From an uncultured cyanobacterium (GTDB lineage: Bacteria; Cyanobacteriota; Cyanobacteriia; Cyanobacteriales; Nostocaceae): DNA of 64,000 nucleotides. Made by a program: the position numbers and the translations under genes. Shown one piece after another: positions 31,337 to 41,700 of the stretch (positions are counted from its first letter, which is position 1; every line of letters starts with the position of its first letter). The stretch covers positions 1-64,000 of the forward strand of contig CAINGU010000093.1 in the NCBI GenBank assembly GCA_903848645.1, given 5' to 3'. Under the pieces are notes generated by a model. The model searched no databases. It saw only the letters and a list, made by a program, of their open reading frames with translations, and had not been told where the DNA came from.

Positions 31337-31395
31337 AATATGATCAGTTCGGTTTTCTAATAGGGTAAAACAAATTACACCTAAAAGCCTAAACC

Positions 31396-32403
31396 TTAAA
31401 GAGGAACAGTGAAACCCAAAGCAGCTTTCACATCTGCTAGAGTTTGATTAGCGATCGCTCTGGCTTTCTCCCCACCATCCCGTAATACTGACTCTAAATA
31501 ACCTTTATCCGCCATTACCTCCTGATATTTGTCCTGAATTGGCTTTAAAGCATGAATCGCTGTTTCTGTCAATAAAGGTTTGAACTGTCCCCAACCCATA
31601 TCTGCACATTCAACCGCTACCTCTGCTTTGGTTTTTCCAGCCAGTAGGGTATACAGAGTTAATAAATTATGACATTCTGGGCGTTCTGGATCATCGAAGG
31701 TTAAACCCCGCACCAAATCAGTTTTACAGCGTTTAATCTTCTTTGTAATCTCCTCTGGTGAGTCTAAAATATTAATGCGGCTTAATTCTGAAGGATCTGA
31801 TTTTGACATTTTCCTAGTTCCATCTGTCAAACTCATCACCCTTGCACCTTCCTTTCTAATTAAAGGATCTGGTAACTTTAATACAGGTGCTTTTTTGGCA
31901 AATTGGTGATTAAACCTATTGACAATATCCCTTGTCAGTTCCAAATGTTGCTTTTGATCTTCACCTACTGGCACTTTATCAGCTTGATACAGCAGAATAT
32001 CCGCAGACATTAGCACGGGATAATCTAACAAGCCAACACCGACATTTTCACCCTGTTTAACGGCTTTTTCCTTAAACTGGATCATATCTTGCAACCAGTT
32101 GAGGGGGGTAATGCAATTTAGTAACCAAGTGAGTTCACTGTGTGCGGAAACGTGGGACTGAACAAAGATATGAGAATGTTGTAAATCAATGCCACAGGCT
32201 AAATATAAAGCAGCAATCTTGTAAGTATCAGCCGCTAAAGTGGCGGGATTATGCGGTACAGTGATGGCGTGTAAATCTACCACACAAAAGAAATTTTCAT
32301 ACTGGTCTTGAATGTCTACCCAGTTGCGAATCGCACCTAAATAGTTACCTAAGTGTAAGTTACCAGTTGGTTGAACTCCCGACAAAACGCGCTGCTTACC
32401 CAT
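31396..32403 (-). CDS. trpS: Tryptophan--tRNA ligase
   Basis: RVLSGVQPTGNLHLGNYLGAIRNW; MSADILLYQADKVPVGEDQKQHLELTRDI; KMSKSDPSELSRI. Start reassigned from 32454. Confidence 0.96.
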   Translation of the reverse strand: MGKQRVLSGVQPTGNLHLGNYLGAIRNWVDIQDQYENFFCVVDLHAITVPHNPATLAADTYKIAALYLACGIDLQHSHIFVQSHVSAHSELTWLLNCITPLNWLQDMIQFKEKAVKQGENVGVGLLDYPVLMSADILLYQADKVPVGEDQKQHLELTRDIVNRFNHQFAKKAPVLKLPDPLIRKEGARVMSLTDGTRKMSKSDPSELSRINILDSPEEITKKIKRCKTDLVRGLTFDDPERPECHNLLTLYTLLAGKTKAEVAVECADMGWGQFKPLLTETAIHALKPIQDKYQEVMADKGYLESVLRDGGEKARAIANQTLADVKAALGFTVPL

Positions 32404-32579
32404 AATTATCAGTGTAACGAGAACTTGCTCAATTTTATAGACCCTAACCGTCAAGTCAAACCCCTGAAAACCGTCCTAAGTAGATAGGAGAGGTTTATTA
32501 GAAAATATGATCAACAACATTTTCTCATCATCTTCTACAATTAATAATAGGTGTATTAACAACTTGGATATTATTAGTT

Positions 32580-32828
32580 ATGCCCCCAGTTAACATTGAT
32601 GTAAATCAATCCAATATCAGTATTAAAGAGTTGTTATCTCTAGTGCTTGCAGGTAAAGAAATTGTTTTAACTGATGGTAGCATCCCCCAAGCACGTTTGA
32701 TATCAATGTCTTCCGAAAAAATTTCAAGTTCTCAATCTCGCACAGCCGGATTACATTCTGGAGCTATTTGGACAAGTGAAGATTTTGATGAGCCACTACC
32801 TGAAGATTTCTGGACAGGAAATCTATGA
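32580..32828 (+). CDS. Prevent-host-death/Phd-like antitoxin
   Basis: ISIKELLSLVLAGKEIVLTDGSIPQARLISMS...GLHSGAIWTSEDFDEPLPEDFWTGNL; overlaps PIN toxin. Confidence 0.85.
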   Translation: MPPVNIDVNQSNISIKELLSLVLAGKEIVLTDGSIPQARLISMSSEKISSSQSRTAGLHSGAIWTSEDFDEPLPEDFWTGNL

Positions 32829-33211
32829 ATTTACTTTTAGATACTCATACCTTCATTTGGTGGGATAGCGAACCTGGGAAACTTTCACAACAGGCTTTGA
32901 TACTGTGCGAAAATCCTACGAATACTCTCTTGCTAAGTATGGTGAGTATTTGGGAAATGCAAATTAAGATTCAATTAGGTAAATTAACTCTGAATCTGCC
33001 GTTATTAGAGATAATTCAACATCAGCAACAAAAAAATAATTTGAAAATTCTTCCGATTAGCATCACTCATATTTTAGCATTAGAGAATTTATCTAATCAT
33101 CACAAAGATCCTTTTGATCGCTTATTAATTGCTCAAAGTAATATTGAAGATGCTGTGTTAGTTAGTTGTGATCCTATGATTGCTAAATATCAAGTTAAGC
33201 TAGTTTGGTAA
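32825..33211 (+). CDS. PIN-domain (VapC-like) toxin
   Basis: MNLLLDTHTFIWW...LLSMVSIWEMQIKIQLGKL...HHKDPFDRLLIAQS. Confidence 0.9.
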   Translation: MNLLLDTHTFIWWDSEPGKLSQQALILCENPTNTLLLSMVSIWEMQIKIQLGKLTLNLPLLEIIQHQQQKNNLKILPISITHILALENLSNHHKDPFDRLLIAQSNIEDAVLVSCDPMIAKYQVKLVW

Positions 33212-33422
33212 GCAGTTTAATTTGAGTTTCGATAGCAAAATTAATAATACCAATTATACTGAGTACATGGCTATTAAAGCACCTCTCTGTTACTCTGTTT
33301 TGTTGCTTAAAGATAAAACTAAAATAATCTGTACCTCCAGAGAGATAAAAACCAACTGATCTAGCTTTTATAGTTCAAATTAAATAGGTTTTGATCAAAA
33401 ACAACTCAGGGAAATATACTTA

Positions 33423-35000
33423 ATGAAAGCTTTATTAATCTGGCCGATAATGCCTAATTCTTTTTGGTCTTATCAGGAAACCATTGATTTAGCTGGTTTA
33501 CGTGCTACCAATCCCCCATTAGGTTTAATCACGGTTGCAGCGATGTTACCCAGTGATTGGGAATTCAGATTGAGCGATCGCAATGTCCGTCTAGAAACAG
33601 ATGCAGATTGGGAATGGTGCGATATAGTCATCATCTCTGCAATGATTATCCAAAAACAGGATTTTGGGGACTTAATTAGAAAAGGCAAAACGTTAGGTAA
33701 AAAAGTCGCGGTAGGTGGACCATTTGCCACATCTGTACCAGAATTTGTTTTAGAAGCAGGAGCAGATTATTTAATTTTAGACGAAGGGGAAATCACTCTT
33801 CCCATGTTTGTAGAGGCTTTAGAAAAGGGAGAAGAAAAGGGGATTTTTCGTGCTACAGAAAAACCAGATGTCACCACAACTCCCTTACCCCGGTTTGATT
33901 TATTAGATTTCAATGCTTATATCGCAATGACGGTGCAATTTTCCCGTGGTTGTCCATTCCAATGTGAATTTTGCGATATTATTACCCTTTTTGGTCGCAA
34001 GCCTCGCACGAAAACACCTGAACAAATTCTGGCAGAATTAGATGCTTTATATAAGATGGGTTGGTGGCGTTATGTGTTTATTGTTGATGATAACTTTATT
34101 GGCAATAAACGCAATGCTAAAGTCTTTTTAAGGGCATTAATTCCCTGGATGGAAGAACGTAATTATCCTTTTGCTTTATTAACAGAAGCTTCTTTGAATT
34201 TAGCTGAAGATGATGAATTACTAGAATTGATGGTGAAAGCTGGTTTTGTCCAGGTATTTATGGGAATTGAAACTCCTGATGTAGATAGTTTAGTCGGAAT
34301 TAATAAACCACAAAATACTCGCAGTTCCTTAGTTGAATCTTGCAATAAAATTACCAAGGCTGGATTGCAAATTATGTCCGGTTTTATCTTAGGATTTGAT
34401 GGTGAAAAACCAGGTGCAGGTAAACGAATTCAAGAGTTTGTAGAAGCTACCTGTATTCCCCAAGCTCATCTTAACTTATTGCAAGCATTACCGAATACAG
34501 CTATGTGGACTCGTTTGCAAAAAGAAGGACGATTAAGGGATGGTTTAGGTGAATTTATGGGTTCTCAAAAAGCCTTGATGAATTTTGTTCCCACTCGGCC
34601 AATGTCGGAAATTGCGAAGGAGTTTATTGATGCTTTTTGGAATTTATATGAACCTATGCCATACCTAAAACGGACTTTTAAACATTTTATGATGATGGAA
34701 GGTTGGCGAGCTAAATATCAACGGACTTTAACAAAACCAGAGTTCCAATTTTTAATGTCTATTTGTTGGCGACAGGGATTTTTACGTTCTACAAGGTTTG
34801 TTTTTTGGCAACAATTAATAACAATGGTAAGGCAGAAACCCAATCTATTATATGATTATTTAATTGCGTTGGGTGTGGGTGAACATTTTTTCAAGTTCCG
34901 TCATGAGGTAAGAGCAGAAATAGAATCAGAATTAGCAGAATTTCAGCAGCATGAACGGGAGCAGGAAGCAATCAATTTACAGTTAGAAACTGTGATTTAA
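33423..35000 (+). CDS. B12-binding domain radical SAM protein (DUF4070-type, HpnP-like)
   Basis: N-terminal B12-binding-like region; FSRGCPFQCEFCDIITLFGRKPRTKTPEQILAELD radical SAM CxxxCxxC motif; DUF4070-type C-terminus. Confidence 0.9.
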   Translation: MKALLIWPIMPNSFWSYQETIDLAGLRATNPPLGLITVAAMLPSDWEFRLSDRNVRLETDADWEWCDIVIISAMIIQKQDFGDLIRKGKTLGKKVAVGGPFATSVPEFVLEAGADYLILDEGEITLPMFVEALEKGEEKGIFRATEKPDVTTTPLPRFDLLDFNAYIAMTVQFSRGCPFQCEFCDIITLFGRKPRTKTPEQILAELDALYKMGWWRYVFIVDDNFIGNKRNAKVFLRALIPWMEERNYPFALLTEASLNLAEDDELLELMVKAGFVQVFMGIETPDVDSLVGINKPQNTRSSLVESCNKITKAGLQIMSGFILGFDGEKPGAGKRIQEFVEATCIPQAHLNLLQALPNTAMWTRLQKEGRLRDGLGEFMGSQKALMNFVPTRPMSEIAKEFIDAFWNLYEPMPYLKRTFKHFMMMEGWRAKYQRTLTKPEFQFLMSICWRQGFLRSTRFVFWQQLITMVRQKPNLLYDYLIALGVGEHFFKFRHEVRAEIESELAEFQQHEREQEAINLQLETVI

Positions 35001-35065
35001 GTAGTTCAATTTAAAATATTTAATACCCAGATCCTTGACTGTTCAGAGAAGTCGGGGATCTATTT

Positions 35066-35470
35066 CTATTCCTGTAACCAATTCTCTAAACTTAATCCTT
35101 CAACTGTCAATAAATCACTATCATTAGAAACTAGAATGAAATCTTTAACAATAGCAGTAGCAGCAATTAAAATATCTTCTGTTTGGATTGGTAATCTTCT
35201 TAATCTGAGATTTTCATGAATTTCTGCTGCTTTTTCCACAATTGCTAAATCATCCAAGAAAATGATTTGATAATCCTTACAGAAATTATCAAATCTTTCT
35301 AATTGTTTAATTGCGTTGACTGCAAATAAACCTCTTTTAACTTCAAAGTAAGTAACGCAACTGATACTTAATAATCCTTCTTGAGATTGAAATTCTTTTA
35401 ATCTTTGCTTAATTTTGGGATTATTTTTCAGTTCTAAGGAGACAATATTGGTATCTAATAAATATGTCAT
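35066..35470 (-). CDS. PIN-domain (VapC-like) toxin
   Basis: MTYLLDTNIVSLELKNNPKIKQRL...EDILIAATAIVKDFILVSNDSDLLTVEGLSLENW. Confidence 0.9.
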   Translation of the reverse strand: MTYLLDTNIVSLELKNNPKIKQRLKEFQSQEGLLSISCVTYFEVKRGLFAVNAIKQLERFDNFCKDYQIIFLDDLAIVEKAAEIHENLRLRRLPIQTEDILIAATAIVKDFILVSNDSDLLTVEGLSLENWLQE

Positions 35471-35475
35471 GTTTT

Positions 35476-35772
35476 TTATTTCCGTTTAATCATTTCATCA
35501 AAAATTGCTATTTGTTCGGGAGTTAATTCATTTAAAGTTCCTGCTACTGCTTCTGTCACCATAATCCCGCTACAACGTGTTTTTAAGTCCTGATCTTTCA
35601 TACTATTAAACTCATCAATAGGTAAGTTTTGCTGAAATAGATTACATAACTCTTGAATCATTTCCTCTGCGTTAAGTTCTTCCTTAAATAAAGGACGTTC
35701 TTCCATCAAAATATTCACAATTCTCTCGATTCTTGTTTTCATTGATTCTTGTTGAAGTTCTGTTGATAACAT
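35476..35772 (-). CDS. Putative antitoxin partner of adjacent PIN toxin
   Basis: ORF MLSTELQQESMKTRIERIVNILMEERPLF...; 5 bp from the PIN gene; likely start 35772 rather than 35829. Confidence 0.6.
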   Translation of the reverse strand: MLSTELQQESMKTRIERIVNILMEERPLFKEELNAEEMIQELCNLFQQNLPIDEFNSMKDQDLKTRCSGIMVTEAVAGTLNELTPEQIAIFDEMIKRK

Positions 35773-35978
35773 AATATTTCCTCCGTGAGAAATGTAAATG
35801 ATATTCATGAATGTTATACATTGTAGCATTTTTTAGTTTTGTGATGTCTGTTTATTACTCCAGTGTTAATTTATAAGTAATAAATTGTGTCAGATTTTGA
35901 AGTTAATTGTTTAAGTATTAAATTTTACATTTTTCAATTAATTAAAAAATTATTTGATATTCCTAGACACACTTAAAG

Positions 35979-38120
35979 ATGCGTGTTATATTTATAATCG
36001 TATCTATTTTAGATTGTGTTATCAAAGGATGCAAAGATATTATGGAGTGGTTATTTGGGGGCGTTGCTAAAAAATTTGACAGTGCAACCAAAGAGGTTGT
36101 CAAAGAAGGTAGCCATAATATAAACCGTCGGATGTTTTTAAATCTGATGGCTTCGGGTGCTATGGTTTATCTGGCTAAAGATTTGATATATCCAGAAATT
36201 GCTAGTGCTAATGGTGAGAGTATCAATGAAAAATATCACGTCTTTATACCTTATGAAATTGCTAAAAGAGGTGGTATTCAAGAAGTTGCTTTGAGGTCTG
36301 GAAATATTTGTCAGGTAAAAATCCCTGCTAGAATTATAGAAAATTATGAGATTTCTGTTTCTAAAGTTGGTATTCAAGGTAATGATGTTACTTTGATTTT
36401 GCATACATTATACGATTCGCAAATTAGAATTGCTGACAAAATTTATCAAGAAATTGATCAAACTGATTTTATTCGTAAAGATGCGACAAAAACAAAAGCT
36501 AAACAGACTTATGAATTACTTGAAGATGGTGAGTATATAGAAGATATTGCTTCTCTTGATTTATTGCAATATCTTATAGCTTCATCGAAATTAGATGAAC
36601 TAATTAAACTAAGATATGACATAGCTTATCAAAATTGCTTGTTAACTATTATGGAACAAGCAATAGAATCCGCTTTAGCTAAATCGCAGCTTTCTCAAGA
36701 GAAAAAGAAGCAAATTAGAAGTGCATATCAATACGTTCGTGCTTCAGAACCAGTTCCAGATTTTGGCTATCTCAAAGAATTAGATGCTATTATTGTTGGT
36801 TCAAATATGCCCGTAGGAATCAAGCGTGCTTATTCACTCGCTAGTGCTAAATCTAGAGCTTTAACTGTAGACAGAATCATTGTTAATTTAATTACTGATC
36901 CTCAACAACTAAAACCTGAAAATCAAGAAACATACCTAAAAATATATGAAGAAATTAGAGATGGTAAGGAAGTATCTGATCTAGAAACTTTGCCATTACT
37001 AAATTCATTCATTCTCAACTCTAAAATTCTAAATAGTTGCAAGTTAGTTTATTTAATGGCGCAAAATCGCTTTTTTGAAAATACGGAAATTATTGATATC
37101 ATAGCGAAGAATCAGTTAGTTGACGAGACTTCAGAATTAAAGAAAGAAGATTGGGGAAAAATTATCAAGGTAGCTCGTCAAGTAGGCAATCAAGGAGGAG
37201 CTATTCTGCCTACAATAACAGGTACTCTCACTACTTTGGGAGCAGAAACTGCAACAGGTGTAGCTATTAGTAGCTTAAGTGGAGGGGCGGCTACTACAGC
37301 AAGTTTAGCCTATTTAGGGGGTGGTTCTGTAGCTGCTGGTGGATTAGGTATGCTAGGTGGTTTAGCAGTAGTCACAGGTGGAGCAGCTTTAATTGGAGCA
37401 GCAGGACTAGTATCTGTTGCGCTTGTTTCTGAAATGGACGGAGAAGACCTCCAAAATTTAGGAATTGCAGCAGTAACAGGAACTTTAGCGGGTGCTGGTG
37501 CTGTTTTCATTGCTTGGACTGGTGCTTCTGCTTTGGGTGTAGCAGGTACATTATCAGGAGCAGCCGCTATTACCTCTATTATCTCAACATTAGGTGGAAT
37601 GAGCGTTATTACTGGAGGAGCATCTTTAATAGCATTTGGTGCTGGTTTTGTTGTTTGGTCTTTTCTGAAAGGAAAAAAAGGTCGAGACTCAAATATACTA
37701 CATCAGTTTGAGTCTCGATTGTACGCTTTAACGGAAATGCCAACATCTCCTCAGTTAGTAAGATTTATTGATTTTCTCAATGACAAGTTGCCTGAAAAAT
37801 TTAATACTGAAGAAGTATTTATTGCACCGAATATTCCTTTAGATAAATTTACAAATGCTTTATCTGATTATGCAATTGTTAATGCAGGTGAGCAGATATT
37901 AGCTTTAATAGATACGAGTTCTTGGAATGATGCAAAAGAAGGCATTTTATTAACTACTAATAGAGTTATTTGGAAACGTGGATGGTCAAGTCCTAATTTT
38001 ATTAATTATGTTGATGTAACCGATGAAAAGAAGGAAATTCCAGAACTTTCTCATATTCGGGATAGTGTTAAATTTTATCTACTATTACAAGAAATAGGAG
38101 AAAAATACAGTTCTATTTAA
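35979..38120 (+). CDS. Hypothetical membrane protein: Tat-like leader, DnaJ-CTD-like segment, Gly-rich hydrophobic hairpins, PH/GRAM-like C-terminus
   Basis: 713-aa ORF; NINRRMFLNLMASGAMVYLA...EIASANG; YHVFIPYEIAKRGGIQEVALRSGNICQVKIPARIIENYEISVSKVGIQGNDVTLIL; SLAYLGGGSVAAGGLGMLGGLAVVTGGAALIGAAGLVS; GEQILALIDTSSWNDAKEGILLTTNRVIWKR. Confidence 0.75.
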   Translation: MRVIFIIVSILDCVIKGCKDIMEWLFGGVAKKFDSATKEVVKEGSHNINRRMFLNLMASGAMVYLAKDLIYPEIASANGESINEKYHVFIPYEIAKRGGIQEVALRSGNICQVKIPARIIENYEISVSKVGIQGNDVTLILHTLYDSQIRIADKIYQEIDQTDFIRKDATKTKAKQTYELLEDGEYIEDIASLDLLQYLIASSKLDELIKLRYDIAYQNCLLTIMEQAIESALAKSQLSQEKKKQIRSAYQYVRASEPVPDFGYLKELDAIIVGSNMPVGIKRAYSLASAKSRALTVDRIIVNLITDPQQLKPENQETYLKIYEEIRDGKEVSDLETLPLLNSFILNSKILNSCKLVYLMAQNRFFENTEIIDIIAKNQLVDETSELKKEDWGKIIKVARQVGNQGGAILPTITGTLTTLGAETATGVAISSLSGGAATTASLAYLGGGSVAAGGLGMLGGLAVVTGGAALIGAAGLVSVALVSEMDGEDLQNLGIAAVTGTLAGAGAVFIAWTGASALGVAGTLSGAAAITSIISTLGGMSVITGGASLIAFGAGFVVWSFLKGKKGRDSNILHQFESRLYALTEMPTSPQLVRFIDFLNDKLPEKFNTEEVFIAPNIPLDKFTNALSDYAIVNAGEQILALIDTSSWNDAKEGILLTTNRVIWKRGWSSPNFINYVDVTDEKKEIPELSHIRDSVKFYLLLQEIGEKYSSI

Positions 38121-38146
38121 AAGTGGAAGGATTCTCATTTTTTTAA

Positions 38147-38192
38147 CTTAACTCGTTCCTTTATTCTATCTAGAGAATAGGAACGAGTTAAG
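38147..38192. terminator. Long inverted repeat, terminator-like, downstream of 713-aa ORF
   Basis: CTTAACTCGTTCCT (38147-38160) / AGGAACGAGTTAAG (38179-38192), with a further inner ATTCT...AGAAT pairing. Confidence 0.7.
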
Positions 38193-38268
38193 CTGATTTG
38201 GATGTTGATTTAAAAAACTCTGCTATAATATAATAACTATATCAAAATCAAATAAAAACAACTAACTC

Positions 38269-38346
38269 ATGAAAAAAATAGAAATCGAACTTGATCAAGA
38301 AACCTATGACAAAATAGAAATAATAGAGATTCATAAACAATGGTAA
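38269..38346 (+). CDS. Short ORF, possible remnant of small regulatory/antitoxin protein
   Basis: ATG to TAA, MKKIEIELDQETYDKIEIIEIHKQW*. Confidence 0.3.
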   Translation: MKKIEIELDQETYDKIEIIEIHKQW

Positions 38347-38379
38347 ATAATAATGTATCAAAAAAGGAGAATTGACACT

Positions 38380-38616
38380 ATGTTAAAAAATACCTATCAA
38401 CTTCCTTTGACATTTGATCAAATTCTTAGCTTAGTTAAACAACTGTCTAATTCTGAAAAATTGTTACTTAGTGAAGAGTTGGAAAAAGAAACATTGAATA
38501 ATAAATTAACAGAGTTACTAGAAATATTTCAAACTGATGAATTGTCATTAGAGGAAATTACTGAAGAAGTTGAAATTGTCCGTTCTCAAATTTATGACAT
38601 AAAACAACCAAATTAG
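38380..38616 (+). CDS. Hypothetical small acidic protein, antitoxin-like, no toxin partner
   Basis: MLKNTYQLPLTFDQILSLVKQLSNSEKLLLSEELEKETLNNKLTELLEIF... Confidence 0.5.
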   Translation: MLKNTYQLPLTFDQILSLVKQLSNSEKLLLSEELEKETLNNKLTELLEIFQTDELSLEEITEEVEIVRSQIYDIKQPN

Positions 38617-38649
38617 ATGCTAATTATTACTATTTAATTTTCAACATAA

Positions 38650-38775
38650 CCCGCCCAGAACTTAAGTTCTGGGCTAATAAATAAAGTCCGTTAAAACGGA
38701 CTATAAAATCTTATTTAGTCGTCTTTAGACGACTTTTGCTATTAGCCTCAGAATTCATTCTGAGGCGGGCTATCA
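38650..38775. repeat. Multi-hairpin palindromic element (4 consecutive palindromes)
   Basis: CCCAGAACTTAAGTTCTGGG; AGTCCGTTAAAACGGACT; AGTCGTCTTTAGACGACT; GCCTCAGAATTCATTCTGAGGC. Confidence 0.9.
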
Positions 38776-38776
38776 A

Positions 38777-41700
38777 TTACCTATTCGCCAAATATTGATA
38801 CATTTCCCATCTTGCATTAACTTCCATTTGCGCTTGTTCTAGCAACAACTTGGCAACCTCCGGTTTACTCTTCGTCAACATCTTAAATCGGTTCTCTTGA
38901 TACATTGACTTTTCCACCGATTCAGAAGGCGCTTTCATATCCAATTGTAAGGGATTTTTACCCTGTGATTGTAATGCCGGATTATAGCGATATAACAACC
39001 ATCTTCCTGAGTCTACTAGAGCCTTTTGCTGATGTAAACCTTTAGTCATATCAATCCCGTGAGCAATACAATGACTGTAAGCAATTATGATTGATGGACC
39101 ATCAAAAGCTTCCGCTTCTAAAAATGCTTTGAGTGTATGTTCATCCTTCGCACCTAACGCCACACTCGCCACATAAACATTACCATAAGTCATCGCCATT
39201 AAACCCAAATCTTTCTTGGGTGCAGGTTTTCCACCGGTCGCATATTTAGCAACTGCGGCTTTGGGAGTAGCTTTAGAAGATTGTCCTCCAGTGTTAGAAT
39301 AAACTTCTGTATCCATGACCAAAATATTCACATTTCGTCCTGTGGAAATCACATGATCAATTCCACCAAAATCTATATCATACGCCCAACCATCACCCCC
39401 AACTATCCACACACTTTTCTTGACTAAATAATCAGCGAGGGATTTTAGATTTTGGATTTTGGATTTTAGATTTGCGTCTTTTGTAGTTTCTGCAATCTCA
39501 TCTAATTTATGTTTGAGAATAACAATTCTTTCCCGTTGGTCCCAAATATCAGCTTCAGTTTTTTGTTCAGCTTTGAGAATTGCATTAACTAAATTATCGC
39601 CAATTTCACTACTTAATTGTGACAATAATTCCGCTGCAAATTCCGCTTGTTTGTCTATAGATAAACGATAACCAAAACCGAATTCGGCGTTATCTTCAAA
39701 TAAACTATTGGACCATGCGGGACCTCTTCCCTCTGCGTTTTGACTCCAAGGAGTTGTGGGGAGATTTCCCCCGTAAATGGAAGAACAACCGGTGGCGTTG
39801 GCAACGAGTGAGCGATCGCCAAATAATTGTGTTAATAATTTAAGGTAGGGTGTTTCTCCACAACCAGCACAAGCACCAGAAAATTCAAACAATGGTTCTT
39901 GCAATTGTTGTTGCCGAATTTGGTTTACTTTCAAAGTTTTCCGGTCAGGATTTGGTAAACTCAAAAAGAAATTCCAATTTTCCCGTTCCTGTTCCCGCAA
40001 TGGTAACTGCGGACTCATATTAATCGCCTTCAGGGTGGGTTCTGCCTTGTTTTTGGCAGGACAGACACTCACGCAAATTTCGCAGCCTGTACAGTCTTCT
40101 GGGGCTACCTGAATGGTAAATTTCTGGTTAGCAAAGCTCTTATCTTTGGCGTTAGTGGATTTAAAAGATATGGGTGCGTTGACTAATTCACTGGGTTGAT
40201 AAGCTTTCGCACGAATAGCAGCGTGAGGACAAACCATCACACATTTACCGCATTGAACGCAGACATCAGCCTCCCAAACGGGGATTTCTTCCGCAACGTT
40301 GCGTTTTTCCCATTTTGCAGTTCCACTAGGAAAAGTTCCGTCAGCAGGTAAAGCACTGACAGGTAAATCATCACCTTCCCATACCATAATTTTTTCAAGC
40401 ACATTCTCGATAAATTTGGGTTTGGTAATTGATAATTGCTGTTCTTCCCTATTACCAATGACCAATGACCTATTACCAACTTCATGGAGATTTTCTAGGG
40501 TGTTGTCTACCGCTTTTAAATTCATGCTGACAACTTCCGTGCCTTTTTTACCATAGGTTTTTTCTATGGCTTGTTTGATTTTAGCAATTGCTTCTTTTTC
40601 TGGTAAAACTCCTGCTAAAGCAAAGAAACACACCTGCATGATAGTGTTAATTCTATGTCCCATGCCACTATTTTTTGCTACTTGACTAGCGTTAATAGTG
40701 TAAACTTTCAGGTTTTTGTCAATAATTTGCTGTTGAACTTTTGGGGGTAGATTTTCCCAAACATGATCAGCATCATAAGGACTATTTAACAGCAAAGTTG
40801 CCCCCGGTGCAGCAGCTTTTAAAATATCAATGCTTTCAATAAATCCCCAATGGTGACAACCGATAAAATTAGCTTTGTCTATGAGGTAAGTTGAGCGAAT
40901 TTTTCCAGCACCAAAACGCAGGTGAGAAACTGTCATTGAACCGGATTTTTTAGAATCATAAACAAAGTAACCTTGGGCGTTATTTTCTGTGCCTTCACCG
41001 ATGATTTTGATCGAGTTCTTATTTGCACCAACTGTACCATCTGAACCTAAACCATAGAACATTGCGCGAACTACATGATCTGGTTCTGTAGAGAAATTCT
41101 GGTCAAAATTCAAAGAGGTGAAAGTGACATCATCATTAATCCCAATTGTGAAATGATTCTTGGGTTTAATTTGACTGAGATTATCAAATATACTCTTCAC
41201 CATAGCGGGAGTAAATTCTTTAGAAGAAAGCCCATATCTTCCCCCGACAATTTTTGGAAATGTAGTTTTTTTCCAGCCTTCATAAATTGCTGTCACCACA
41301 TCTAAATATAATGGTTCTCCTGCGCTTCCGGCTTCTTTGGTTCTATCAAGAACGGCAATAGATTTGACACTATTAGGTAATGCTTCTATAAATCTAGCCA
41401 CATCAAAAGGACGGAAAAGCCGCACTTTGATAACTCCGACTTTTTCCCCTTGATTGTTGAGATAATCCACTGTTTCATGGACAGTTTCACAACCAGAACC
41501 CATAATCACAATTACTCGTTCTGCGTTAGGTGCGCCATGATATTCATAAAGTTTGTAATATCTGCCTGTGCGTTCTCCAAATTTGTCCATTGTTTTTTGG
41601 ACAATATCAGCACAAACATTATAATAAGGATTTGCACCTTCACGAGATTGAAAATAAACATCAGGATTTTGTGCCGTTCCTCTTAATACTGGTTTATCTG

